DNA of 64,000 bases from Nakazawaea peltata. Taxonomy: Eukaryota; Ascomycota; Pichiomycetes; Alaninales; Pachysolenaceae. Below the pieces are notes generated by a model, which was given only the letters and a program-made list of their open reading frames with translations, was not told the origin of the DNA and did not search any database. Positions 40,762 through 49,534 of the stretch are shown here, piece by piece. Position 1 is the first letter of the stretch; each line of letters starts with the position of its first letter. The DNA lies in the NCBI GenBank assembly GCA_001599355.1, contig BCGQ01000001.1:2793135-2857134 (forward strand). The letters are read 5' to 3'. Position numbers and translations under genes: made by a program.

Positions 40762-41297
40762 ATAGCTTCAATTTGAGAGTATTATTATGTGAATAATTCG
40801 TAGATTGCTCGCGCACAAGATCTCGTCAATGCACGATCTAAACCTTATTTAAGGGTTCCCTTCTAGGAAATTGTAAACAAACGGTCGCGAACAAAAAAGT
40901 AAACATCGCTGCGCGAGTGACGGGTTCGCTGGGTGGGTTTACAGTGGAGAGAAGAATGGCCGGCATGAGTAGAGAGCGCAGAAGATGTGAGTGACGAGAA
41001 TGATATGTAGGAGGGGCAAAAATTTGGGGGCAATGATGACCAGTTATGTGAGATTCGTCGTGTTTAGATCGGTTGCTACCTTCGATGATCCAGTTGCAGT
41101 TGCAGGTAGAATCCCCAAAATCGGGTATTATTATTTTGCCCATGTCAAAAATGCTGTAAAAATACCGAGACTGGGCTATTGTTTTGGTTTTTTTATTTTG
41201 ACCTCGATTTTATTTTTTTTTTGTTTGTTTTGATTTATAGCTAGAGATATTTATTGGTGATTCCGATAGATCACAAACCCAAATAGACCAGTTCAAT
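40762..41297. other. Intergenic region after DUR1,2
   Basis: About 540 bp: 3' flank of DUR1,2 and promoter of the next gene, with a T run near 41210. An antisense ATG frame of 101 codons (40838-41143) has no domain and poor codon bias. Nothing else seen. Confidence 0.45.
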
Positions 41298-42785
41298 ATG
41301 AGTGAAAATATCGTTGAGATAGTTGATGAAAATCAACCTCAACTGCTCAATACCAAGTTACAACCTACTCAATCCAAAGAAAAATCTCGTAGAAATGGGT
41401 TGTATTTGACTAACACTGAGTTGAATGAGTACAATTTGTCCAAGAACAAGTTCGGTGCTCAGTTATCTTTGAATGATATCATAAGTCCTGGAGCAGCCAA
41501 GTCAATTCCAGCCCCAAAGACTTTCTCGATTCATGAGGATAGTCAGATCAAGATCGCAGAAAATATCACTAAAGAAGATGAGTTTGCCTCCGAAGATGAG
41601 AATGAAGACGATTTGAGGTCGATTAATTCCAATTCCACTATTAATAAGAGATCGTCTATTCCATATGTGAACAACCGTTATTCATCTACATCATCGTACA
41701 ATGAGTCAAGTGTTAGGAATTCCAAGAGAATCTCCATCTTGAGTGTATCGTCATCAGACAGTGAAGATAATAGCAATAGTACTATGGAAGACGAGGATTT
41801 CAATAGATGTTTCTTCAATAATCCCCATGGGAGAACACGCAATATCACCACATTGTCCATCCATTCCAACAGTTCTAATGAGTCAGTCGATTTCACCACT
41901 TCTGGACTGCCTGGAATGGTTGGTTGTAGTACAGAGGGTAGTGCGAAGACATCTCCAGTTTCTCAAAAAGTGAAACCATTTGTCAAGCATGAGGTTGCAC
42001 AAGAAATAACTCCAAAGAAGTCCAAACCGAAACCTCAATCAAAGCATTCCCATCAATCCCAACAGAGACCTCCAACTGAGAAGAAGACCCAACTGCAACA
42101 AATGCGTGTCCCAAATAAACAGTACAATAATACCCCTCCACAATCCCAACTGTCGACTCAAAGACAAACTGCATTGAATAGCATCAAGAGATTCTCTCAA
42201 ATCTCTTCCAGTTCCAACAAGAGAAACTCTCTGATATCCACGGCATCGTCTTCCGACAGGTCTTCCAGGAGATTATCATTATTAGGAACATGGAGAGGGC
42301 AACAATCTGACCATCAGTCTCAACAACAGCAGCCTCTTAGAGCTCCTAAAGTAGCTCTGTTCCAACCTAAGCATTCTCCTTCATCTTCAGCTCATTCTAA
42401 AGATACTGATACCCCACCAATTCCACCACCACCTCCAAGCTCAGAAGCATTATCAAAAGTGAAAGAATCTTTGGAAGAGCAGCAAGAACCACAACAAGGT
42501 GGGTCCAAAATTCACAGATTAATGCATTCGGTGTCTATTAGATCCGGATTGTTCAAAATAAGAGAACAGAGCCTGCCAGAAGGAGGAGAGAAGAAGGTCC
42601 AACTTAAAAGATCATTCTTCTCCATCAGATCCGGGTTAAATAGATCGGCTTCTACATTAGATATTGGGTCAAATTTCGACCGCAGGAACATCTCCTTGCC
42701 AGTCCCACAAGAACTGACCCAGAAGAAGATAGATAACAAGTTAAAGAACTCGTCGTCAATCTACTCATTAGCAAACAGAGTTTAA
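41298..42785 (+). CDS. Disordered Ser-rich protein of unknown function
   Basis: A 495-residue protein I do not recognise. It starts at a clear ATG (MSENIVEIVDENQPQ). The most protein-like block is near the start: RNGLYLTNTELNEYNLSKNK, with LSLNDIISPG soon after. The rest is low complexity: Ser-rich and acidic (about 95-170), Gln/Pro/Lys-rich (about 230-290), a PPIPPPPP run near 375, and a basic C-terminal part. There a short motif, SIRSGL, occurs twice about 40 residues apart (SVSIRSGLFK and FFSIRSGLNR). Many RxxS and SP sites suggest a phosphoregulated adaptor, for example at the cell cortex, but that is a guess. No membrane segment or enzyme domain is visible. It ends 53 bp from convergent GET1. 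Confidence 0.78.
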   Translation: MSENIVEIVDENQPQLLNTKLQPTQSKEKSRRNGLYLTNTELNEYNLSKNKFGAQLSLNDIISPGAAKSIPAPKTFSIHEDSQIKIAENITKEDEFASEDENEDDLRSINSNSTINKRSSIPYVNNRYSSTSSYNESSVRNSKRISILSVSSSDSEDNSNSTMEDEDFNRCFFNNPHGRTRNITTLSIHSNSSNESVDFTTSGLPGMVGCSTEGSAKTSPVSQKVKPFVKHEVAQEITPKKSKPKPQSKHSHQSQQRPPTEKKTQLQQMRVPNKQYNNTPPQSQLSTQRQTALNSIKRFSQISSSSNKRNSLISTASSSDRSSRRLSLLGTWRGQQSDHQSQQQQPLRAPKVALFQPKHSPSSSAHSKDTDTPPIPPPPPSSEALSKVKESLEEQQEPQQGGSKIHRLMHSVSIRSGLFKIREQSLPEGGEKKVQLKRSFFSIRSGLNRSASTLDIGSNFDRRNISLPVPQELTQKKIDNKLKNSSSIYSLANRV

Positions 42786-42838
42786 TAGTTTTTATATTAG
42801 TATTATCTATACATAAGATGTTGTAAATATACATTATT

Positions 42839-43438
42839 TCACTTAGATTTCTTGGACTCTGTAGGATCCAGGGCCAGAGCAGTAGTCTCCTCCAGCTTTG
42901 GTGAGAAGAACAAGTACTTGATAACCTCAGTGATAGCTCCAAATACCAGGTTAATGCTGAATAACCATACTGTAATACCAATAGAGTTTGGTGGGGCACT
43001 TGGGAACCTCAAAAACCACACAACATATGACGGTAAGATGTTCAACGGCAAGAAATAGACCGGTGTAGACCTGTAATACAATGATATGATGATAATTGGC
43101 AACTTAAACACCACATAGAACACCGACTTGAAGGTGCCGTTGAACAGCACTTTCTGAGACTCGACCTGGGCGGTCAAAGTCTCAATTTCTTTCTTTAATT
43201 TGTCCAATCTACGGTTCAACTTGGTCCATTTGGCATATTCATCCTGTGCACTCACTCCCTGTTGCTCTTTATAAGTTTCATACTGCTGTTTCTTCATCAG
43301 AGCCAACTTTGATAAGCTCTCTGACCGCGACACTCTCATATAGAGGGCCCACAACACAGTAATGATGACATCTTCTCCGACAATTTTGATCAAATTCTGC
43401 ACCAAACAGATGCTCAAAGTCAATACAAGTAAATTCAT
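42839..43438 (-). CDS. GET1: Get1, ER receptor subunit for tail-anchored proteins
   Basis: With Get2 it forms the ER membrane insertase that receives tail-anchored proteins from Get3. The frame continues upstream to a TTG at 43567, but the ATG at 43438 (MNLLVLTLSICLVQ) starts exactly at the first membrane segment, as in the family, and gives 199 residues. Next come a cytosolic coiled coil (about 45-100) containing SAQDEYAKWTKLNRRLDKLKKEI, which is nearly the S. cerevisiae Get1 sequence and contacts Get3, and then membrane segments at about 105-125 and 160-185. The C-terminus ends in a short Lys-rich tail. It shares a 242-bp divergent promoter with CKB1. Confidence 0.94.
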   Translation of the reverse strand: MNLLVLTLSICLVQNLIKIVGEDVIITVLWALYMRVSRSESLSKLALMKKQQYETYKEQQGVSAQDEYAKWTKLNRRLDKLKKEIETLTAQVESQKVLFNGTFKSVFYVVFKLPIIIISLYYRSTPVYFLPLNILPSYVVWFLRFPSAPPNSIGITVWLFSINLVFGAITEVIKYLFFSPKLEETTALALDPTESKKSK

Positions 43439-43680
43439 CCTCAACAACAAGACAATCACCCAGTTGACCCAACCTGAAGTCGTCCCTTCAATCTTCGTAG
43501 TGACACTGTGACACTTTGGTGACACTGACCCGCACACTTGGACCTGCCCCCAACATCGTAACACCAACTGCCCAAAGGAGAAAATTTTTTTCCCTCATTA
43601 AAATGAGCCAGCGGCGGTCCTGAAGAGTCCCGATAGATAAGGGATTGGAGAAGAGCAGCGGAGGAGTTAATTTATCGAAT

Positions 43681-44520
43681 ATGAGTGAGGATATGTATGA
43701 GGGAGTGTCTGAGGAAGAAGAGGTTGATTCATGGATTTCGAATTTCTGTTCCATGTTTGGTCATGATTACTTTGTAGAGGTGTCTCAAGACTTCATTGAA
43801 GACGATTTTAATTTGACCGGGTTGAGCTCTATTGTGCCGTTCTACCGGGATGCATTGGACATGATATTGGATTTCGAGCCTGAGAAACCTATCAACTTGA
43901 ATAATTTACCATTGATCGAGCATAGCGCTGGATTATTGTACGGGTTAATCCATTCTAGATACATCTTAACAAGGCAGGGTTTAGAACTGATGCTGGAGAA
44001 GTTTGAGAAGAAGAAATTCGGAGTATGTTCGAGATATTACTGTGAAGGTATGCATTTGATTCCAATAAGTAGATATGATCAACCGGGAATAGAGACTGTA
44101 AGGTTGTATTGTCCTTGCTGTTGTGACATATATTTACCGAATTCGTCTAGATATTTGAATATTGATGGGGCGTTCTTCGGTACTAGTTTTGTCGGGTTAT
44201 TCATTAAAATGTACCCGGAAATCGAGAAACAATGTGACCAGAGAACAAAGGAGTTGTTTGAGTTGAAATTGTTTGGATTCAAGTTACATAAAACCTCGCT
44301 GGCGGGACCACGCATGCAATGGCTCAGGCAGAAGCCTAAGACATTGGAAGAAATGAAGGAGTTCGAGGCTTGTAAGTTAGGCATCCCAACTGAGGATGAC
44401 AACGATGATGATCTTCCCTCGGATATCGAAGATGACGAAATGAACTCACCACATGACAGTGATGAGCATATGCTGACTCCTAGTAATGATGATAGTCTGA
44501 TGAGCATCGCTGCTCCATAA
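43681..44520 (+). CDS. CKB1: Casein kinase 2 regulatory beta subunit
   Basis: Regulatory subunit that dimerises and holds the CK2 tetramer together. The frame begins at a TTG (43645); the ATG at 43681 gives MSEDMYEGVSEEEE and 279 residues, almost equal to S. cerevisiae Ckb1 (278). Conserved features: WISNFCSMFGHDYFVEV, IEDDFNLTGL, the zinc site (C-x4-C in CSRYYC, then C-x2-C in LYCPCC), and YLNIDGAFFGTSF. GPRMQWLRQ supports Ckb1 rather than Ckb2. The tail is acidic. The best CUG evidence lies here: GLE-CTG-M-CTG-EKF at 43987 and 43993 faces GLQAMAEKF in S. cerevisiae, two Ala in three positions. Confidence 0.94.
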   Translation: MSEDMYEGVSEEEEVDSWISNFCSMFGHDYFVEVSQDFIEDDFNLTGLSSIVPFYRDALDMILDFEPEKPINLNNLPLIEHSAGLLYGLIHSRYILTRQGLELMLEKFEKKKFGVCSRYYCEGMHLIPISRYDQPGIETVRLYCPCCCDIYLPNSSRYLNIDGAFFGTSFVGLFIKMYPEIEKQCDQRTKELFELKLFGFKLHKTSLAGPRMQWLRQKPKTLEEMKEFEACKLGIPTEDDNDDDLPSDIEDDEMNSPHDSDEHMLTPSNDDSLMSIAAP

Positions 44521-44717
44521 GTATTAGTAATATATTTCTTAATAGAGTTGATGTAGATCACATATGCTAGTATCCCATTGTAAGGATTTGTTAGTCTTTG
44601 AGGTGTTTGTGGTGTTTGCCCATCGTATTGCTCACTTAATACTTCTCACCCCTACAAATCCTTCCTATATTTAAAGAAAATTACCCATTCATAAACTCTC
44701 TCCTCCCCCCAAACACA

Positions 44718-46079
44718 ATGAACGCAGATACGTTGATTATAGGGCGGCCCATCTACGCTAAAGACCGCGATTGTGGTTATTGTCATGGCCAGAAGAAGAA
44801 TAGCTGGCTGTTAGAGTCATATCGCCATGCCCCTACTGAAGGAACAGCCACCGACCCTCAGTCGGTCACGATCGGCATGTCTGTAGAGAACCTGTCATTA
44901 AAGGATTACGAAACTATGTGCAATATGGGATTCAGAAGAAGTGGCACCTTCCTTTATAAGCCAGATCTACTCAGGAACTGCTGTCGTTTATATACTATTA
45001 GGACGTCTTACGAGATGTTCAAGATGTGCAAGGATCAAAGGAAACTGATGAACAGGTTTTTCAAAGCATGTGGATATGACAGTGGGAAGACAGGAGAAAA
45101 AGTTGATATCTATGAGAGATTCCAGGAATTTGAGTCCAAAATCGACGAAAAAGTGTTCAGAACTGAGATTGTAGACACCTCATTTACTAAAGAGAAGTTC
45201 GAGTTATATAAGAAGTACCAAATTAAGGTTCATAAAGATAAGCCATCAGATATAAGTGAGAAATCGTTCAAGAGATTCCTTTGCGACACCCCTTTCAGTG
45301 GAAACGGCCAGGGAACAGGTCCTGTCCATGAATTGTACTATATACACGACCAATTGGCAGCTATACTGGTGTTGGATATACTTCCTGACGGGATCTCTTC
45401 GGTTTACTTCATTTGGGATCCTGACCATTACAAGTTGGGGCTCGGTAAGATCTCGTCTCTCCGGGAATTGTGTCTCTGCAAGAAGCTAGACAAAAAATGG
45501 TATTACCTCGGATATTTCATTCCAGACTGTGAGAAAATGGTTTATAAACGCAAATTTGGAGGAGAGTTATTAGATGTTACCGATTATCAGTACTATAGTT
45601 TGGATTCTTTAGAGAAGGAAGGAGTAATCGATGCTGAAAAGGATACGTGGTTTGCCATGGGTAGTGAAGATACGTGCATAGAAAAGAATATTCCCCAACA
45701 ATTGAGGTTCAATTCCAATAAAGACCCCTTCTACAATGTTCTGGAAAAGATATATCTGCAAGGGAGTGAAATTTTTAGAGAGCTGGATTCAATTAAGAAA
45801 GAAATACGGGCATTGACAAATCAGGAGGACGAGAAAAAAGTAGACCCATTGATCAATTTCCCAAGTGTGGTTCCAGGATTAATGCCTCTACGGCAATTGA
45901 TTTCGGAGTTTGTAATGCAACCGAGCCACAATTACCCAAGAATTATGGTATACGACCCGTTTGAGGGCTTCGAGCAGTACATCTTCAAGGAAAACCCAGC
46001 GTATGACGGTGTTATTTTGGATTTGATTCGGATCCTCGGTAAAGATCTCTTAGACCGCAGTGTAGTGGCAATATACTAA
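44718..46079 (+). CDS. ATE1: Ate1, arginyl-tRNA-protein transferase
   Basis: Adds Arg from Arg-tRNA to N-terminal Asp or Glu, marking proteins for the N-degron pathway. It has 453 residues. The four Cys needed by yeast Ate1 are visible: C19 and C22 in CGYCHG, and C88 and C89 in LLRNCCRLYTIR. The block MCNMGFRRSGTFLYKPD is the family hallmark. The C-terminal acyltransferase-like half contains SFKRFLCDTPF, GPVHELYYI, LPDGISSVYFIWDPD and YYLGYFIPDCEKMVYK. The protein is a little shorter than S. cerevisiae Ate1 (503), mainly between the Cys and catalytic blocks. The ATG is followed at once by conserved sequence. Confidence 0.95.
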   Translation: MNADTLIIGRPIYAKDRDCGYCHGQKKNSWLLESYRHAPTEGTATDPQSVTIGMSVENLSLKDYETMCNMGFRRSGTFLYKPDLLRNCCRLYTIRTSYEMFKMCKDQRKLMNRFFKACGYDSGKTGEKVDIYERFQEFESKIDEKVFRTEIVDTSFTKEKFELYKKYQIKVHKDKPSDISEKSFKRFLCDTPFSGNGQGTGPVHELYYIHDQLAAILVLDILPDGISSVYFIWDPDHYKLGLGKISSLRELCLCKKLDKKWYYLGYFIPDCEKMVYKRKFGGELLDVTDYQYYSLDSLEKEGVIDAEKDTWFAMGSEDTCIEKNIPQQLRFNSNKDPFYNVLEKIYLQGSEIFRELDSIKKEIRALTNQEDEKKVDPLINFPSVVPGLMPLRQLISEFVMQPSHNYPRIMVYDPFEGFEQYIFKENPAYDGVILDLIRILGKDLLDRSVVAIY

Positions 46080-46736
46080 ATTACATAAGATCAATAAACG
46101 ACGAATTAACCTTAATTCCAGATCGGATCATCGGCTTCTTTCCTCTCCCCGAAAGATGGGGTAAATCTGCGCAAGACAAAACCCTCGGAAAATTCCATCG
46201 ATCACGGAATGTTAGAGAAAATGTCAGCCGCACTTGACTCATTCACGAACGATTCCTTAATATCCCCACAGAACAATTCCTCTGATGAACCCCACTTTGC
46301 ACAACCCACCTCACTCAATCCCAACTCACACCACCAATTTCTCCACCTGCTTGCTTTCCCCTGCTTGATTCCCCCTCCTCTGACTCATTGGAACCTTCTT
46401 AGAAACAGCCCACAGTCACAGCAAGTGCACAAATGCCCGCGCACTGCGCATCTGAATGACGTCAAAATAGAAGCAAAAACGAATGATCTTTTCCGAAAAA
46501 GGAAATCGGCCTGCAGAGCCATCGCTTAGTCCACACTTTCTTCCCCCGTGACTCCACACTCTCTCTACCGGCCGGCCTTCGGCTGCCTTTTCCAGTTCGG
46601 GTTCAAATATTCCACGGTGTTCTTAATTCTATATAAAAAGGGGTGATTATTCCTCGAATTCTCCAACTTTAATTCATCCATCAATTGATTAACTCAATTA
46701 CAAACTTATCAAATCTAACTACAAACTATTACAATC
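46080..46736. other. STF2 promoter region
   Basis: About 660 bp. CCCCT stress-response type elements occur at 46358-46362 and 46372-46376, and AGGGG at 46639-46643. A TATA box lies at 46632. A frame of 106 codons (46209-46529) rich in Pro, His and Ser is judged chance. Confidence 0.5.
46632..46643 (+). promoter_or_regulatory. TATA box overlapping an AGGGG element upstream of STF2
   Basis: TATAAAAA immediately joined to AGGGG, about 100 bp before the ATG. AGGGG/CCCCT is the core of the Msn2/Msn4 stress element, and STF2 is stress-induced in S. cerevisiae. Confidence 0.45.
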
Positions 46737-47027
46737 ATGACCAGAACTATGAAATGGGACGGTGAATCTCACCACGAGTCGCACTACTTCACCCATAATC
46801 ATGCCTACAACCATTCACCTAACGCGGTTAAGAAGAATGGTGCCGGTAAATCCAATTGGGGTAGACTGGGCTCGGAGATCGACGACTTGATCAATGACGA
46901 TCAGATCCCTCCAGTCTTCAACAAGGAGAGACGTGGATCAAACCATTCTCAACACGAGGAGAAAATTCGGTCGGTTCAGAAGGAAAGTTTCCATCGATTG
47001 GCTGATGATGATGATGATGACGAATAA
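46737..47027 (+). CDS. STF2: Stf2/Tma10-type hydrophilin
   Basis: A 96-residue, very hydrophilic protein. The start MTRTMKWDGESHHESHYF and the block SNWGRLGSEIDDLINDDQIPPVF followed by KERRGSNHSQHEEK match Stf2 and its paralogue Tma10 of S. cerevisiae. Stf2 was described as a factor stabilising the inhibited F1F0-ATPase and as a desiccation-protective hydrophilin. The C-terminus is a run of Asp. The residue before GSEIDD is a CTG (Ala here; Pro in Stf2). CCCCT/AGGGG elements upstream fit stress induction. Whether it corresponds to STF2 or TMA10 cannot be decided, as the two arose by duplication in another lineage. Confidence 0.88.
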   Translation: MTRTMKWDGESHHESHYFTHNHAYNHSPNAVKKNGAGKSNWGRLGSEIDDLINDDQIPPVFNKERRGSNHSQHEEKIRSVQKESFHRLADDDDDDE

Positions 47028-47118
47028 TTGCATAAAATTACCTGCATTACATGCTTTATGAAAATTTATATATGATAAAAATACACGACGATATGAATCC
47101 CTTTTTAAAGATTGTAGT

Positions 47119-48021
47119 CTATTTGTGTCCTTTGAAGGCCAGTTTCTCCTTTTCAAACTCATTCAAGAAATTGTAGAAAGCTCCACTGGAGCTTTTGAAA
47201 TAATATTGATTGTTCTTCAAATATTGAGACACCTTGAATACCAGATCTTCAACGGGGTCGAAATATCCTGCATTAGCTAGACTTAAAGCTGCTGTTGAAT
47301 GGAGGTCGGCCAGATCCATCACATTGGATTCAGGAGCATCGAGGTCTTCAGTTCTTAATCTATTCAATTCTTCCTTCTCATTATCGATCTCTTCTTGAAT
47401 TTTACGTTCATGTGAAGCTATTCCATTACGGGCTTTAAACCGATACACAAATCCTTTGGAGGGCCCCTTTTCTATCTCCTGATCTGTCAATCCATACTCG
47501 TCTTTGTATTCTTTCAGTACCAGTTTCCAAATGTTTGAAATCAATGCCTCATTCACAACCTCACTACGCAGTAGACAATCTCGTACTATAAGTTCCAATT
47601 TCTCGACAATTGCCGGGTATTTGAATTGTAACTTCATTCTTTTGGATAATAATTGAGAACGACCTCCAAATTGATCGAATTGGTTGTTCGATCTATCGAT
47701 ATCAGTCAGAGAATGAGCACCAACAGAGGCAGCAGCTGCGGCCGCGGCCGCCAGAACATCACTGACATCACCATCTGTTTCTCCATTGTCCGCCAGTATC
47801 ATTCGAAGGCTCTTCTCCTTCGATTTCCAATCACATACCGTACTCACACTGATCTTGAATGTACATCCAGTCGAAATGAAATGCTTAACCGCCTGTGATA
47901 TCGAGCAATTATGCTGATTGATATAGTCTAATACGAAAAGTTTTTGTTGTAAGGAAGCCCTTTGGGTGATGGTGCCGTTATGGTCCAGACATATTTTTCT
48001 TAATGGGGTTGAACCGGCCAT
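47119..48021 (-). CDS. CENP-B-type helix-turn-helix DNA-binding protein without transposase core
   Basis: A 300-residue protein with two DNA-binding units in the order seen in pogo/Tigger transposases and CENP-B. The first (about 20-75; QQKLFVLDYINQHNCSISQAVKHF...STVCDWKSKEK) is a psq/Tc5-type helix-turn-helix. The second (about 130-205; KYPAIVEKLELIV...LISNIWKLVLKEY...FVYRFKARNGI) fits the CENP-B HTH, which ends in a WL/YRF-K-R-x-GI motif. An Ala run (about 90-97) lies between them. No DDE nuclease domain follows; the last 95 residues are helical and end KEKLAFKGHK. It is most likely a domesticated DNA-binding protein. Relatives in other yeasts include transcription factors such as Pdc2 and centromere or ARS binding proteins in fission yeast, but I cannot assign a specific function. 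Confidence 0.8.
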   Translation of the reverse strand: MAGSTPLRKICLDHNGTITQRASLQQKLFVLDYINQHNCSISQAVKHFISTGCTFKISVSTVCDWKSKEKSLRMILADNGETDGDVSDVLAAAAAAAASVGAHSLTDIDRSNNQFDQFGGRSQLLSKRMKLQFKYPAIVEKLELIVRDCLLRSEVVNEALISNIWKLVLKEYKDEYGLTDQEIEKGPSKGFVYRFKARNGIASHERKIQEEIDNEKEELNRLRTEDLDAPESNVMDLADLHSTAALSLANAGYFDPVEDLVFKVSQYLKNNQYYFKSSSGAFYNFLNEFEKEKLAFKGHK

Positions 48022-48355
48022 GTTTGGATACCAGTGTGACGGTTCTTATTTGGCGGGTTTATGTAAACAAATAGATGATTTTTGCTCTGGAGGGAAAAGG
48101 AGAAATTGTAAGGGAAATTGTAAGGAAAAATCAGTACGAAGAATGTGGGTGGGAAAATCAAACATTTTAGTATTTTGCTCCACTTATTTCTTCCCTCTCC
48201 TTTCTGGTATTTCCCCATTTTAGCGCGCTCCCAGTCTTACGTCCCAGGCCCAAGATCTCAGCGCGAAAAAATCTGATTTCACCCCTAAAACTAAGCGAGC
48301 TTCGAAACACTTTGTAGAACTCGTCTAATCTTATCAACCTAGCGCCGTTTCCGCC
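48022..48355. other. Divergent promoter between the CENP-B-type gene and ECT1
   Basis: About 330 bp, AT-rich on the left with a duplicated AAATTGTAAGG (about 48103-48126) and GC-richer on the right (AGCGCGC). No gene seen. Confidence 0.45.
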
Positions 48356-49522
48356 ATGTCTCAAATATCATACGATCACCCTGCTGATACACTGGAATCC
48401 CGAATTTGGGTCGACGGATGCTTTGATTTCGCTCATCATGGTCATGCTGGTGCCATGTTACAAGCTAGAAGAATCGGCAAAGAATTGTACGTGGGGGTAC
48501 ACAGTGATGAGGAGATTTTGCTGAATAAAGGACCGACTGTGATGACTCTTGATGAGCGTATGATCGCTGTCGAGGGATGTAGATGGTGTACTAAGGCCGT
48601 TGCTGATGCTCCATACACCACCGAGCCGGAATTTATGGACAAATATGGCTGTAAATACGTGGTTCATGGTGATGATATCACTACTAATGCTAATGGAGAA
48701 GATTGTTACCAAGTGATGAAAGATTTGGGTCGTTTTGTCGTTGTCAAGAGAACACCCAACATTTCCACTACCGATTTAGTTGGTCGTATGTTGTTAGCTC
48801 AAAAGACCCATCATTTACAGGCAATTACTGATCTGACATGGGAATCTAAGAGCCATCCTATTTTAGCACTGCATCAAAGATTCAAAGAGTATGCTACGGA
48901 CGAATCTGGACTTAAACTGGGTGCATCTGTTGCCATTTACACGGCAGAGGGTAACTTATTTGAATATATAACTCCGTCCAATGAAACTGCTGCTAAATTC
49001 CAAAAAGGTGTCTACTATATAGATGGGGCATTTGATTTATTCAACCCTGGACATATCATGCTGTTAAAGAAATTGAGGTCGTTACTGGATCAACAAGGTT
49101 ATGGAATTATGGTTGGTATAAATTCTGATGTAGAAATCAACCAATATAAAGGTTTGAACTACCCGATCATGAACATTTTTGAGAGATCTCTTTGTGTTTT
49201 ACAAAGCAAATACGTTGATGGTATCATTATTGGATCACCTTACGTTCCAACACATGAGTTCATCTCGAAAATGGAAGAGTTAGGAAATTATAACGTCAAA
49301 AAATTATACTACGGACCAATGACCAACAAACTGGAAGTTTATAAAAACGTACTTGAGATCTGTGAGTTCTTGGGTCCTCATGAATATGACCATATCACTA
49401 CTGAGGTAATTGTTAATAGAGTATTAGACAATAAAAAGGAGTACGAAGAGAGACAAAGAAAGAAGGGATGGAAAAGTGAATTAGAGCAACAATTAAAGCT
49501 CAAAGAATTAAATGGATCATAA
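48356..49522 (+). CDS. ECT1: Ethanolamine-phosphate cytidylyltransferase
   Basis: Makes CDP-ethanolamine, the key step of phosphatidylethanolamine synthesis by the Kennedy pathway. It has 388 residues and two cytidylyltransferase-type domains. The N-terminal one is complete: WVDGCFDFAHHGHAGAMLQA contains the HxGH motif, followed by GVHSDEEI, VEGCRWC, YVVHGDDIT and KRTPNISTTDLVGRML. The second (about 220-345) begins YIDGAFDLFNPGHIMLLKK, with a degenerate NPGH, then VGINSD and CVLQSKYVDGIIIG; in this family the second domain is thought not to be the main active site. The protein is longer than S. cerevisiae Ect1 (323) in the second half. It converges on a DUF4112 gene with a 12-bp gap. Confidence 0.94.
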   Translation: MSQISYDHPADTLESRIWVDGCFDFAHHGHAGAMLQARRIGKELYVGVHSDEEILLNKGPTVMTLDERMIAVEGCRWCTKAVADAPYTTEPEFMDKYGCKYVVHGDDITTNANGEDCYQVMKDLGRFVVVKRTPNISTTDLVGRMLLAQKTHHLQAITDLTWESKSHPILALHQRFKEYATDESGLKLGASVAIYTAEGNLFEYITPSNETAAKFQKGVYYIDGAFDLFNPGHIMLLKKLRSLLDQQGYGIMVGINSDVEINQYKGLNYPIMNIFERSLCVLQSKYVDGIIIGSPYVPTHEFISKMEELGNYNVKKLYYGPMTNKLEVYKNVLEICEFLGPHEYDHITTEVIVNRVLDNKKEYEERQRKKGWKSELEQQLKLKELNGS

Positions 49523-49534
49523 TACATTTTTATT

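Noticed and set aside
40838-41143. A 101-codon antisense ATG frame after DUR1,2
   Set aside because: No domain, no codon bias, and it covers the expected 3' flank and promoter.
46209-46529. A 106-codon ATG frame upstream of STF2
   Set aside because: Pro/His/Ser low-complexity translation with no family and located in the STF2 promoter.
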